A stretch of 64,000 nt of DNA. Source: Trebouxia sp. TZW2008. Taxonomy: Eukaryota; Chlorophyta; Trebouxiophyceae; Trebouxiales; Trebouxiaceae. Below, piece by piece: positions 1-12,010 of the stretch; the stretch's first letter is position 1; every line of letters starts with the position of its first letter. The stretch covers positions 330,068-394,067 of the forward strand of contig BDIU01000123.1 of assembly GCA_002118135.1 (NCBI GenBank), given 5' to 3'. Under the pieces are notes generated by a model that did no database searches, was not told the origin of the DNA, and saw only the letters and a program-made list of their open reading frames with translations. A program made the translations under genes and the position numbers.

Positions 1-5
1 TTCTC

Positions 6-310
6 GTACCTGCTGATATGCAGCTCCTGTTGCAGGTGTGTTGATTGCGCTTGGAAGCCCAATCACAGTCATGACAGAGCAAACAAAACGGCAGGCATGG
101 CTTCACAGGCACACAATCCATATCTGCTGGTATGCAGCTGTTGCTGCAGGTGTGCTGACCGTATGTTGGTAGCTGATGCTGGAGCAACGCATGTGAAATG
201 TCAAGCGCGCTCTCAGAACCACTGAATGATATGTGCAAGTAGGTACGTGTAAATGAAGCTCACCTGCTGGTATGCAGCTCTTGCTGTAGGTGTGCTGAGC
301 GTGCCTTTGA
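6..310. repeat. Three copies of an exon 3' junction (CFAP157-like exon 6)
   Basis: The donor end of the last visible exon (about 262-304) recurs at about 124-167 and 6-49. The shared core on plus is CTGCTGGTATGCAGCT and relatives. The copies carry variant intron starts. One may be a true downstream exon boundary. Confidence 0.75.
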
Positions 311-1759
311 GGCTGCAAGCTGCTGCTGGAGCAGTGCAACCTCTCCCTCAAGGCTCAGTGAAACTTGCTGCATCTCCTGCACTTCTTCATCCCGCTCCTT
401 CTTGCTCTCAGACTCCTCCATCATCTTGGACAACTGCATCAAGTGGAACGCGACTGCTTGCTTGATTTTGCTTGATGCTGAATCACCCGGACAAAACATG
501 CTGCATGTGTATTGCTAAGTTGCTTTCTCTCTCCTTCTTGCTCTAGGACTCCTCCATCATCTTGGACATCTGCAATGTATGGAATGCAGTTGCTTGATCA
601 AAGTTTGATAGTAATGGTATTGAGCTACACGTGCAAAGGTGCTAGGTGTGCGTGGCACAAGCCCAGTCTTCCCAGGCAGGAATCTTTTGACCAAAAGCTG
701 ATGTGCCACAACCTGAATGTATCACTTTATTAATTTGGTGCTGAGTTGCTGCAACCTGTTCATGCCTCTCCTGTTGCTCTCACACTTAACCCTCACCTTG
801 GACAAGTGCAACACATGCAGTGCAGTTGCTTCACCATAGTTTGATGCCTGGCAACCTAGCTATCCCATGTTTATCCCATCTCGTTCTTGCTCTGAATGAA
901 CTGCAATGCAAGCGTTTGCTTGGCCAGATCCTGCTGCTCTGCGACTTTCACGCTACAAGTTGTTGTGTAGCAATAGATTCAAGCATTCCATGCAGCCAGC
1001 AGCATGATGCCGTGGTAGCCTTGGTGCGCGTCATTCCTCAACCTGCAAAAAAAAGCAACAAACGTCTAGTATGCTAAAGTCATCCAAGCGTCCAGGCTGG
1101 ATGCATGTGCCACCCAGTGGTAATGACTACATGGCTGTGGGTGGCATCAGATACAGGTGCAGCTATCACACAGGCAAACCCTTGAAGTAGTCTTGCTGCA
1201 CATATTGTGCATGCAGTGAGCGTATGCTGATGTAATGACCGTGCAGCAGCAGTTGGAGCAGGTCGACTGACCAGCTTTTGGATGGTTTTCTGGAAGACTT
1301 GGCTCTTCTTGGCCAGTTCCTGTTCAGTCTGCTCTGCTAGCTGAGCCTGTCTCTTCAGCTCAGCCTTCTCTGCTATCCAGCCCTGGTCTTTAGCCACCAT
1401 CAGCTCAACCTGTACAACACACGACGTGCCTGTCATCAATTTGCCACAGCAATGGTGTGAGCGTTGTCAAGATGCCTGATCCGCTGCTGAGACTAGCTCG
1501 AAGTGCCACAACATGAGGAGTGTCTGCAACCCTTTTCATTGACTCTTGTTCAGTCTGTTCTGCTAGCTGAGCCTGTCTCATGAGCTCGGCCTTCTCTGCT
1601 ATCCAACCCTGGTCTTTTGCCATCATCAGCTCAATCTGTCACAGCAGCAGCAGCAGCAGCAGCGATTATTGGAAAAACTTGTCAGCTAGCAGCCCTAAAC
1701 TTGTAGCACCACAGCTGACTTTGTCGGCATGACAACATTGGCATGCAGAGATCAGAGCT

Positions 1760-1791
<32 letters not shown>

Positions 1792-3674
1792 TGCAGTGAC
1801 TGTTGAAAATTCCTGTCACCTGGCGTGATTGGTACTTGAGCTCAGCTGCCATGGCCTCATTCTCTAGGATGGTGCGCTTGGTGAGGGTTTCCAGCTGGTT
1901 CTCAGACAGCTTCTGCATGCGCTCCCGCATATCTTTCAGCTGTGCTGCCGTGTTCTTCTTCCAGGCATCCTTGTCCTGTACATGCTGCCGCTCCAGGTCC
2001 CTGCAGCAGGAAAAGGAGGATCTGCATCATTTTCTCATGTAAATGTGACTTGACATTGATCCATGACAATTTCTGCATGCGCTACGGCGTGTGTTTCAGC
2101 TGTGCTGCTGTGTTCTTCTTCCAGGCATCCTTGTCCTGTACATGCTGCCGCTCCAGATCCCTGCATCAGGACTTTGCACCTTCAAAGGCATTCTGTTGCA
2201 CTGTTGTGCACATCAGAATGTATGCAATTTGCTGCTGGTGCACCCTATGCACCTGCTCCAGGGTCTGTGTCAGCTGCTACAGGTGATTGCCCTGGGCTGG
2301 AGCACTAGCACAGTAAGAGGCACGTCTGGGCTGACACTGCATGTGCTTCCACGAAAAGGGAGTGAAGTGCATAGCGCTGTGTCTATGCAATTCATGGTGC
2401 ATTGCAGCACTAGCATAGCAATAGCAATGTTGCGTACGCAATTTGCTGCTGGTGCAGCCTGCGCTCCTGCTCCAGGGTCTGTGTCAGCTGCTGTATGTTG
2501 GCATCCATGCTGTCCTTCTGGTCCAGGAACTGCTGGCTGGCCTTTACCTTCTTCTCCATGTCTTGGATGAAGCTGTTCTGCTCCTCCAGCACCTGTGCAT
2601 GAGCTTGCTGGATCTGATCCACTTCATCCTGCAGAACAAAACATGTTGAGGCATTGATTGTCTTCAGTGATGCTGTTCTGCTCCTCCAGCATTTATATAC
2701 ACAAGCATTTGCTTGTCAATCCTGCATCTAAAGGGAATGCTTGATTCCCTGCATTGCCTATTCTACAAGCACTTGCTTAGTTATTGTGTGAGCACGCAGG
2801 ACCAGACAATTCTCAGCATTGCTAGTCTGATATCAGCCTACATTTCAAGCTTGCTGAAAGGAAAAGCCCAAACGCTCATGCCACACAAAGGCCAAAGCAG
2901 CGTCAAGTTAGCAAAGTCAACAGCACACCACATGAATGCAGCAAGGTTCTACTCGTGCACGCATGGCCGAGTACATGAGCATGTCACATTGACACTGATA
3001 AACAACACTGCAGCCACTTGGTACTTAAAGTGACAAGCTCGAGTGCCAACCATATGCAACATGATCGGCTGCAGATCTTGCTCTTTGCAAATTGCAAACC
3101 GTCTGCCTTACTCACCGTGTGCTTTTGCTCAATCTTGTCAAGAATGGCTTGCTGCTTTGCAGCCTCTGCTTCCATCTGCTCCAGCTTTGCGCTGGACTGA
3201 GCCAGCTCTCCAGTGAGGAACTCATTGATGTCTGCAAGATTCAACTTCTGCGTGTCCAGCTCCTGCCCTAGCTTGGCGTTTTCAACCAGCAGGACCTCCC
3301 CTCGCTCCTGGTGCCTGAATGTGCATTGATGTCGAACCCTTGACTGCAAATGTGTATGCATCCTGAGTGTGCTGATGTTTGACAGGCATAAGCGGCCAGC
3401 AGCTGCACTGATGTAGGCAGACTGCACTGAGTTGAGCTGTTAGCACTGCCGTCATGTGTGGCGTGGTGACTGCTGCTAGAACCTGTGTATGTTTTGAAGC
3501 TTGACCGCCGCACAGCAGGGCTTCGCTGGCGGACCGGCGTTCAAGAGTAGTTGCGTACCTGCTTAAACGAGTCTTCAAGAAGCTGATAACCAGCTCCTTT
3601 TCCACAAACTCCTTTTCATAGTCAGCTGCATCATGGTCGACTTGTTTGGCCACGGGCGCTGCCTTTGGTGGCAT
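264..3674 (-). CDS. CFAP157-like ciliary coiled-coil protein, 3' end off window
   Basis: Exons (minus): 3559..3674, 3116..3314, 2438..2628, 1820..2000, 1272..1409, 264..433. All phases agree, and the last exon ends in phase 2, so coding continues past the left edge. The start is ATG at 3674 (MPPKAAPVAKQ). The product is almost wholly charged heptad-like helix. Its order of segments resembles animal CFAP157, a basal-body/axoneme protein: FLKTRLSRHQERGE, then DKDAWKKNTAAQLKDM, then a TKR-I-EN segment and a KKSQVFQKTIQKL segment. The resemblance is from memory and by eye; another ciliary coiled-coil family (BBOF1/DUF4515) is possible. Introns hold degenerate copies of the neighbouring exon ends (see repeats). 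It is divergent from the DUF547 gene. Confidence 0.62.
401..923. repeat. Degenerate tandem copies of an exon 5' junction
   Basis: The acceptor side of exon 6 (about 401-470) recurs at 532-600 with high identity. It recurs more weakly at 767-835, and as a fragment at 881-923. The conserved core on plus is GACTCCTCCATCATCTTGGA. All copies lie in the intron between exons 5 and 6. Confidence 0.75.
1548..1637 (-). repeat. Second copy of exon 5, open but truncated
   Basis: On minus this encodes MAKDQGWIAEKAELMRQ, nearly identical to the true exon 5 at 1272..1409. It has a usable acceptor (TGACAG) at the same position. The copy loses similarity after about 30 codons and shows no good donor. It is either a decayed duplicate or an alternative first half of exon 5. 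Confidence 0.75.
1642..1662. repeat. (CAG)7 microsatellite
   Basis: An uninterrupted CAG run just upstream (in minus sense) of the duplicated exon-5 acceptor. A second run of about ten CAG units lies at 1761-1790 in the same intron. Confidence 0.9.
1761..1790. repeat. (CAG)10 microsatellite
   Basis: Ten CAG units flanked by GCTG, inside the intron between exons 4 and 5 of the CFAP157-like gene. Confidence 0.9.
2071..2170 (-). repeat. Decayed copy of exon 4 with an in-frame stop
   Basis: This matches the first part of exon 4 and its acceptor (1911-2010) at an offset of 160 bp. The reading frame is kept for about 27 codons (DLERQHVQDKDAWKKN). It then meets TAG at 2084-2082, in frame with the phase that exon 4 uses. 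The acceptor is intact, so inclusion would truncate the protein. Confidence 0.8.
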
Positions 3675-4345
3675 GCTGTCTCACCCGGCGTGGCACGACA
3701 ACTCGCTGAGGCAGATCTCAAGGATGTGCTGCACTCTCAGGCAAGCGTCCAGTCTTGGCGTGCTCAGGGCTTGTTGTCTTTCGCCATACCGGATCGCTCT
3801 ACTGCAGCATGTAGTTTCTGTTGGTCTTTGACGCTGATACATCAGACGATAGGTCAACAAGCTGGAACAAGTTGCGGAATCTGAAATCTAGAGAAGCTGT
3901 AGACACTAGGGACATGTCCATGAGGCCAACTCTTTAGCAGGACTTCGACTATAAATGTTGCACCCTCCAAAAGCTTGAACAGGCAATGGCTGACAGGCAT
4001 GCAATGACTTCGAAGTACTGGCCGCATTGCAGCGCACGATTTGAAAAATTTGCACATAGAATTGCATGCGTGAGATGACAGCTAGTGCGGTGGTACTGAG
4101 AACAGACTTGGCGCCGAAGATGAGTGTACAAGGGGAACACACATTCAAGAACTCATGCACCAGCGAACACAGCCTTGAAGTGAAGTTATATGCATACATT
4201 CACAGGTTGCCATATGGCAGCTGACATGTTGAGTTCTGAATAATTGCATTGCTGCAAAAGTCAACGATGGTGCCAGCCCCGCCATAATCTTGCAGAAACA
4301 GACCATAATTGCCTTGCTCCTGCTGCAGTTCCGGGATGTTCTTTG

Positions 4346-6013
4346 ATGAGACACCTGGCCTGTAGCAGTGGAGCGCAGGACTTTGAGGATCTACCTCCTT
4401 CCGCGGTTGAGGAAAGTCCTGGCACACCAGCTCGTTTACGATCGCTACGGCCAGTCATAAACAGCAGTGGACTAGTCCGATACGGAGCTCTGATAGAAGA
4501 TCCGTCATTACTGCTGCACAACGTTGCAGTAGTACAAGACTATGCCGAGTTAGATTGGGGCACCAAAGATAACAGCGCTCGAAACATAGCTTTTTATTGC
4601 AATGCATACAACATCTGGTGTATGTACCTGGCGTTCAAGAAAATGCGTAAGCATGGTCTGGCTTGGAAAGGTACATCTGGCATTGGTGCTGTTTTGATTG
4701 TGCATGTCGCCTTGTCAAAGGTTGTCTCGACCGCGGCTGCTGTGATCACTTCACCATCTGTACCAAACAATGCTTGATAATGCAATTGTGAATGTAGGTC
4801 AAACTAGCATCAAAGCACGAACAAAGTTTTCCTACTTCAACAATATTGTCGTTGCTGGACAAAAGACAAACTTGTTGAAGGTATGCTGTCCTATGAGGGC
4901 AACTGTCCACACACAGCCAAAGTTTCTGCAGCCTCATACCATATTGGAACACTGACGCGTCGCTCCGTTGTAATTGCGTGTTTGCCTGACACTGTCGTGG
5001 CAATGCTTTGAGTGACTTGCTCCACTGCTTCTGCAGCTTGAAAAGCACATTTTTGATAAATTTCATGACCCAAGAGTGTACTTCGCCATCAACTGTGCAA
5101 GTTGGAGCTCTTCACGATTACCAAGGGTAAAGCTGTACCTGATGTTTCTCTATAAGCAGCTATCGCGGCAAACAATCTGATGTCATCTTCAATGCTGAAG
5201 CGCATGTGTCATGATTGCAGGAGCTTTTTGATGCTAATTTGCTTCAAGCACAATTAGATGAGCAAACACATGCCTTCATCAACCACCAGGTATGCATGCA
5301 GTATGTGAGTTGCATTTGGATTTAACAGTGTGCACAATGCTTTGCTTGCTGTATTGATTGCTGCATACACCCAAATTGCAGCACATACAGGGCCACAGCT
5401 TCTGTAAGCTGCCATATTGAACAAAGATGCCATGCTCTCTCAAATATGTTTCTACTGCAGGGTGGTTGCGTCTTTGAGTCAGACGACACAGTTGCTTCTG
5501 TGAGCAGTATTTTCAAGTGGGGAAAGGCTGCTTTTGCCAGAGATGGTGGTGTCGTTCCTTTTGTCAACAAGTACAAGCAGGTAGTCTTGCCTGTTTTTTA
5601 GCAAATTGCTTGTGCGAGATTCATCAAGCAAACATGGCTCATAGTTACATTCAGTGCAAAACTGTGTGGCATATGCGTCAGCCCAGGTGTAACTTATGTT
5701 GCATATGCTCTCATGCCCAAACGGTCATTAAGTCTCAAATGTAGCTCACCAAGACAATGATAGGCGTCTTGTGACTCTCATGTGGCCGTATCTTGTCCGC
5801 TGAAGGCGTGTCTGACACATGCAGGGCAATAAGTGATGCCTCACTGATCGTCATGCAATACATCAAGTCTGCTGATGCTCTGTGCGATGCATGCAGGGCC
5901 AGCAGCTGCCAGAGGATGTGAAGCTGGAGTATCAACCATTTGATTGGAGTGTAAATTGGGACAACAATGCAAGGGCAAACATGCAGACACCGCCCAGCCC
6001 TGCTCGCCACTAG
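4346..6013 (+). CDS. DUF547 domain protein (N-terminus unresolved)
   Basis: Exons: 4346..4670, 4798..4880, 5037..5126, 5221..5289, 5461..5580, 5897..6013 (TAG). Phases match throughout, giving 267 residues from the chosen ATG. DUF547 landmarks are IAFYCNAYNIW in exon 1, FHDPRVYFAINCASWS in exon 3, an ELFDANLL helix, and FKWGKAAFARDGG. The last fits the usual hydrophobic-tryptophan segment before the C-terminus. The biochemical role of DUF547 is unknown. The ATG is provisional: an acceptor (GTAGCAG) sits just downstream of it, and plus-strand open stretches at about 3826-3930 and 3936-4069 (with acceptor TTTAGCAG before 3936) may be earlier exons I could not join in phase. Confidence 0.8.
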
Positions 6014-6617
6014 GCACGGACCTGATCTTGTGTGCAGTGAGCACAAAGCCAATTCTTTTGCTTGCCAGGCTTTTCAGCCGTCCCGGCAGCATAGCTTTTA
6101 CATGGCTGTTCTGCAGCAAGCTGCCAATAAATTGCGATTGACTGACGCCAAGTCAAGATCAATGCCATTGCTTACGGCCCTTGCTTCCTAGGTAGAGATA
6201 AATGTAAAGCGAGTCACTACAGACACTTACTACAGACACTTACTGCAGGACAATGCCCGCCACACACAAGTTACTGCATCAGCTTTGGTGCTGAAAATGC
6301 ATGGTAAGGAAGCTGTGAGTGCGTCAGTAGGGCTATCTCCAGCAAACTCAATTAAGCATGCATCACAAAACCTTTTGCGCAGGTCAATTTGGTTCTCAAG
6401 CACAGCATGAGATGCCTCAGCATGTGGGAGGAAACTGATGCTCTGATGGAGGCACTGGGCAGGCGTTACGCCAAGCTTTGCTGGCAATGACCGCATAAAC
6501 CTGAAAGCAAGGCCTATGCTGCGTGCTTGCATTGTGAAGATGGACACGCACGTGTTACTGATCGTCATGCGGCAGCGCATTACAATGTGGTAGAGCATCG
6601 GCAGCGCTGAGACCACT
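6014..6617. other. Spacer between DUF547 and F-box genes
   Basis: Contains a TGTAA at about 6200 that could serve DUF547 polyadenylation. A plus-strand open stretch ends at about 6300 in a good donor (ATG|GTAAGG-like) and could join a second at 6383. I could not assign either to a gene. A short tandem of CACTTACTACAGA-type units lies near 6220. Confidence 0.4.
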
Positions 6618-9160
6618 ATGACCTCAACGATGGTCGAGCAGCTTGCTGTAACAACAGGCCAGCACGCAAGCAAAGCTTTCGCAGGATCATATCTTGTACA
6701 TTCTTGGCGACCGTGGATGTCTCTGTATGGCCTCAGATTGAAGCCCAGGGGTACTGCTCAGCCTGAAGTGAGTGTAGCCTGGTCACTCTACAGCAAGAGC
6801 GTCAGACCTGCCACAGCCAACAGCCATTTTGTCATTCACAGAACTCCCTGACACGATCATGTCAGGAAGTCTTTTCTATATGCAGGTCCCTCAGGCACCA
6901 ATTCAGAAGCTTTTGCCAGCTGAACTAACAACGACCTTCCTCAAATATCTTCCCATAGCTACTCTGGCACAGTGTCAATGCGTCTGCAAGCAGTGGAATG
7001 TGCTAGGCAACTTCCCGCCACTTTGGCAAACAGCTTGCCAGGAGGCCTTCAACTATGTAGAGCCTGACAGGCTTGATCGCCTGGTCCGCTCTGCACACAG
7101 GTAAGCTAGCGGTGATCTTGACGAAGTGATATACCTGTGCCGTGCTTGGCGAACTTCTTCAAGCAGCACCTACCAAGGTCACACCTGACGCAGGCGTCAT
7201 CAACCTGCCTTTGGCAGCTTCAAGCATAGTCAGTGCATGTCTGCTGTTTCCAAACAGTAGCATGGATCAGCACTTGCACTCTGTTTCAGGGGCTCTTGGC
7301 GTGATCTGTACCTTGACAGGCCACACTTGCGATTTGATGGGGTGTACGTCAGCCGCAACACCTACCTGCGCACAGGCATCGTGGAATGGCGAGTTAAGAA
7401 TCCTGTACACTTAGTCTGTTATTTTCGTTATTACAGGTGAGGTTTGGCGCAATTTGCCTCAACTCTTGACTTGCTGAGATGTCTGAGCATCTGTGTATGG
7501 CATGTTGCTGCAACTTGATTGGTCTGCAACAAGCCATCTCCCTTGGCCTGCACGGCTCAGCTTCCTCATGCCAGTTTGGCTTCTTATTGTATCTCATGTC
7601 ACAGCTGTGCTGATGTTGACGTCTTGATGGTGCAGATTCTTCCCAGATGGGCAGTTTGTATATCGCACAAGTCCTGATGTCATCAGAAACACAGTGAGGT
7701 CGCTGCAGCTGTCACCTGGAAAGACCAAAGCAGATCCGCAAGTAGAGAGAGGCATCTGGCGACTGAATGTGAGCGCTATGCTGAAGCAATTGCATCTGTC
7801 TAATCTGAGCGACTTCTACCTGTGACAAACAATGTCTGCATATATCTTGTTTTTCTGACAGAAGGTGGAAGCTTCGTCAGGGCTTTTGTGCATCCTGGCA
7901 TGACTGATACTCCACTCTGTCACATCTGGCATCATCTGTCATGCATTGCTTAGTCTGCAAGGTATCAGATCATTGTCTTACACTGGATATTGTAAATGAG
8001 CAGCTGCCAAGGCGTCTTGTGTTGCACATGGGTAGCCCCAGCCTGTGACATACAATGCAGACTCTGCAAGCATGTTGCAAGCATGCTGTGCAGAATGCAT
8101 CGTCATCACCCTTACATGCTTGTCAACAAGTTCACGTGACCCTGCTAGGGTGCACACAGCAGGAATGAAGTGCATTCAGATCATTCTGTACAAAGCCGCT
8201 CCGTACCAATGCAAATTCTTGCAGGGGTCTGCTTTGCAAACAGTGATGATTTATCCCAATAGCAAGAACACTGAGATCAGGGCCAAGCTGAAATTGAGGT
8301 CCACCTCAAGGGGCGCAAACAACCGCCTGGACGTAGAGAGTATCATCAGCTTTGACAAGGCGGACGGGATCAGTACGCCTGTCATCAGTAAGTGCACCTT
8401 ACCATGTTGCACCACTGTACTGCCTGTGCATCAGGACTTTTGACTAAGCAACCAGCGTCACATGATACTGGCAATTTCAACATCTTGCGTCAGCTGGGTC
8501 TTTTGCACAACCATACTGCCTGTGTATCATGACTTCTAACTGAGCAAGTTTTGCAATATGATGCTGTCAAGTTCAGTCTTTTGAGTCAGCTGGCTTTGAG
8601 ATAGCAGTTTTGCCATGTTGCTGTGGTCTGATTGACAGGCTGCATAGAGTATTGTGTGATGCTCATGTCAAGTCAGCAAACTATGCCATTGCTCACTGTC
8701 TTTTCTTAGCCCAGCTGTGCACCTGCTTTGCTGGCAACAGCAGTACAGCAAGTGCAGAAATGGGACGCATGGCTGGCAATGATAAATCAGAGCATGCGTT
8801 GCGTGCTTGCCTCCTATGCCTTGCTGTCTACAGGCTCAGTATGCTCTGCTGCTTGCTCACGCTGCCACAGCATGCTGTTCAGCATCAAGCTGCTGCATTC
8901 CTGCTGACATTGATTGAGACAAAATGCAAACACTCAACATGCTTGCTCTTGCTGTGCGCTGATTAATCATTGCGTCTGCCAAAGCAGGCAATCAAGATGA
9001 TGATGATGAAGAAGAGGATCTGCAGCAGTTCTTGCAACAGCCAGGCACCAGGGCTCACAAGAGGGGCACAAGCCCTTTTGTATTTGTGCAATGGGACCAT
9101 ATTGCAAACAGTGATCTTAACCTGCCTGTCGGCAAAATGGACTTTTATGTCCCAGGGTGA
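6618..9160 (+). CDS. F-box protein, FBXO9-like
   Basis: Exons: 6618..6767, 6886..7100, 7290..7436, 7636..7768, 8225..8387, 8988..9160 (TGA), all in phase, 326 residues. The F-box is in exon 2 ([37 protein letters not shown]). After it come the FBXO9-specific segments: [35 protein letters not shown] and a final MDFYVPG. An acidic DDDDEEED stretch precedes the last segment. By family knowledge this is a substrate receptor for an SCF (Skp1-cullin-F-box) ubiquitin ligase. The N-terminal TPR-like region of animal FBXO9 is not evident. Start chosen as the first ATG giving phase-0 entry to exon 2; a second ATG follows four codons later. Confidence 0.9.
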
Positions 9161-10663
9161 CTGCAATAGTATGACTGCAACCTTTGTATACTGCAGGTGT
9201 AACAGTAGTACATTGTCAGGTCAGCTTCCGGAATAAGTTCTACGTGTGCTTTGCAGCTTTTGTTATACAAGCAGTTGCTTGCCAGGCCTTGCAACGCCTG
9301 GCAACTGTATGAATACTTTTGGATGCTCAGTAGCAAATGCTGCAGCATTAGCTAATACAGCATTAGCTATAGCCTGACAATTCTGTATTTAGAGCCGAAC
9401 TTGTCATGCCTCGCTTCATTTGTTGCCTGATGCAAACGATCATGCTTTTGAGTTTGATACGTTGTAGCATATGTTTAGTAGATAGCCATGGTGATTGCCA
9501 AGTTCTGAATAAAATTAAAGTTACCATATGTGGAGGCCAAGAAGCCATCTGTAGATGCCTGTAAGTGCCTCAGACTTGTTTCCAGAGACTACAAATAAGG
9601 CCTCAAGGATATCCGAGCCTTGGAGATTTCAGTATAGACTGAAGTGTGTGATGCATACATGCATGTCACTCAAAACCATGATGCATTGCAGCATGAACAT
9701 CAGACTGTGCATCACCTTCTTACCATTGACGCTCAACACACTGACTGTTGTGCTCGATCGCCATTGTCAACAGAATATTGTCAGTCTCCGTGCAGTCTCG
9801 TTTGATTCAGTGTATGCATGGCTACTGAATATATGAAGCGGCTATGTACAGCAGCAGAGTATGCTGCCTTGTGTGGTGAGATTTTTGCTGCATGCGTACA
9901 GTAGCACCTCTCCGTAACAGGTGTGAAGGGCCACAAGCAGCATGCACAGGCACCTACATTCAGCTGAGCAGCTCCTGCTCAGGAGGGCTGTATCCAAAAA
10001 CCGCAAGCAGCTGATGGTATGTTGCGTTGTGCATGACCACCCGCACCCATACATCTTGAGCATTGTACACATGTGGTGTGGGCATAACTCACAGATCCAA
10101 GTCGATGAGTCGCGCGCTTTGAGCACACCGGCTTGCCGATGGCACGCCGGATGCCCACGAGCGCAAGCGATCCGAAACAATGCAAACTCGCTCACAGGTT
10201 GCAGAAACTCATGCTGTTTAGCCTCCAGATGGGGACGCTACACGAAGGCAAGCGTCAAGGGTACATTGATGGCGAAGTACGATCGAGGGCGCTTGATCTG
10301 ACGTCAGCGCGGTCAGCCACTGGGCTGTCTTGACTTCTCAGCACGGTTTACTTACGCATTACAAGCCTTGAGTTATGCTGTGCGCGCATGTGGGCGCAAC
10401 TTGTGGGCTCTGCAGCCTGTGCTAAAATGCATGCATGCTGGTGGGTACGTAATTTCCACATTTTCAGGAGGTCACAGCCAAATTTGCACTGCAAAATGGG
10501 CCCAGGGGTGGTCAAAAATGTTTATCTTGTGCAGAATCCTTCACGTGGCCAATCTCGGCTTGTGGCCACAACGGAGAACGACCAACGAGCACGCAGCGCT
10601 TTGATTTTGTTCAACTTGCAAAGAACACTCGTACACATCGTAAAAATCAATTTGACGTTCAAC
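9161..10663. other. Intergenic stretch, no gene recognised
   Basis: Downstream of the F-box stop there is a TGTAA at about 9199. Overlapping open frames at 9842-10333 on both strands lack splice-consistent or family-like features. The last 200 bases presumably hold the ELIP promoter and 5' UTR; no defined light-responsive element could be called. Confidence 0.5.
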
Positions 10664-12010
10664 ATGCAGACAATCATGACCAGCAGCATGAACTTGACCG
10701 CTTCCCGCGCCGCCGGTCTGTCATCAGTCAGGCGATGCAGCACCAATGCTGTAGCATGCAGACCTGCAAGAGCGCTCAGGAATCAGAGGATGGTTGTCCG
10801 CGCTGAGTCAGACGAGTCAATCAAGGCAAAGACCCCCCAGGTCGACCGCAGCAAGCCAGAAAACATCGAGCCTGGAAACATCAGCAACGAAAACGCAGAG
10901 AAGCGTGCTGATATCGGAAAGACCCGCGAGCCCACACCATCAGGTACGACCGCCTCAGGATCTGTCTCGCAGATATCTTGAGGTCACAGAATTGCCGAAT
11001 GGTTGCTATGCTACGCAGAGGCACAGGCTTTCGACGGGCCAGCACCGGAGACCATCAACGGACGGCTAGCCATGCTTGGTGTTGTCACCTGCTTGGCAGC
11101 TGAATTCACCACAAATGTCGGCATCCAGGAGCAGGTTGCAAAGGCCCCGTTCAGCATCCTAGGGACGTTTGTTCTCATCTCTTTGGCTTCATACATCCCC
11201 ATCTTCAGGTCAGCTTCTGCTTGCATGTCCACATGCGTGTGGCACAGCACATGCATGCATCAACATTGTGTGATACAACATGCCGTGTCTGGGCAAGTGT
11301 GGTCCATTGGGCCCTTCAATTCAATCCTGGCTCAGTTCACATACCAGTGTGCAGCATATTTGCCAAGCCCAATCAATTCTTTGCACAGGAATGCTTTTAG
11401 CTGAGCTGATCATGGTGCTTGAAATGTGCTGCATTCTCACATCTACTGCTATCGTACTTTGCAGTGCTGCATCTACATGATCATCACTTGAAAAGTAGTT
11501 GACGTGCACAGGGGATACACACGCAAGGAGCCATTTGCCAACGGCATCTGGACACCCAAGGCTGAGAACTGGAATGGCAGGACAGCCATGATTGGCTTCA
11601 CTGGCATCATCCTCACCGAGGCCTTGGCTGGCAAGAGCGTGCTTCAGGTGAGCTGATTGCATCTTGGCGTTCTGTGCATCAGTTTGTGCGATGCATGCAG
11701 CCATTCTGTGCAACACATCCAATGACATAACTGCCACTTATACTCATTCCAATGGCTATACGCAGGGCAGTGATTCTTCTATGGCGCATGCAGTTACACA
11801 ATGTGTAGACGGATGTTCTGCCTGTCATGCGTTGAATGCAATTTGCCTGCTGCTGCTTCATCACTTGACTTATGAAGAGTTTGGCCTTGCAAGCAATGTA
11901 ATAGCACAGATCAACGTCCTCAAAGATTCTGGCAGCAACGTCTTACATCTGGCTTTCAACTGCAGTTCTACGGCCTTAAGCAGGCAGTTGACCCAGCAGG
12001 CCTTCCTTGA
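10664..12010 (+). CDS. Early light-induced protein (ELIP), chlorophyll-binding family
   Basis: Exons: 10664..10943, 11019..11208, 11512..11647, 11966..12010 (TGA), 216 residues, phases consistent. The first ~50 residues are basic and Ser/Ala-rich (MQTIMTSSMNLTAS), a chloroplast transit peptide ending near VVRAES. Two LHC-superfamily helices carry the ExxxNGRxAM motif: ETINGRLAMLG and AENWNGRTAMIG. A middle hydrophobic helix (FVLISLASYIPIF) lies between them, giving the usual three-helix ELIP topology in thylakoids. Members bind pigments and protect the photosystems under light stress. TGTAA motifs at about 12167 and 12184 are plausible poly(A) signals. The closely similar final exon is only 15 codons (FYGLKQAVDPAGLP). 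Confidence 0.93.

Noticed and set aside
6193..6440. Two-piece plus-strand peptide (INVKRVTTDTYYRHLL...)
   Set aside because: The pieces join in phase to a stop, but no start exon or family support was found between two confident genes.
9842..10333. Overlapping ~120-codon frames on both strands
   Set aside because: Neither shows motifs, codon bias or splice logic; both could be chance in a stop-poor stretch.
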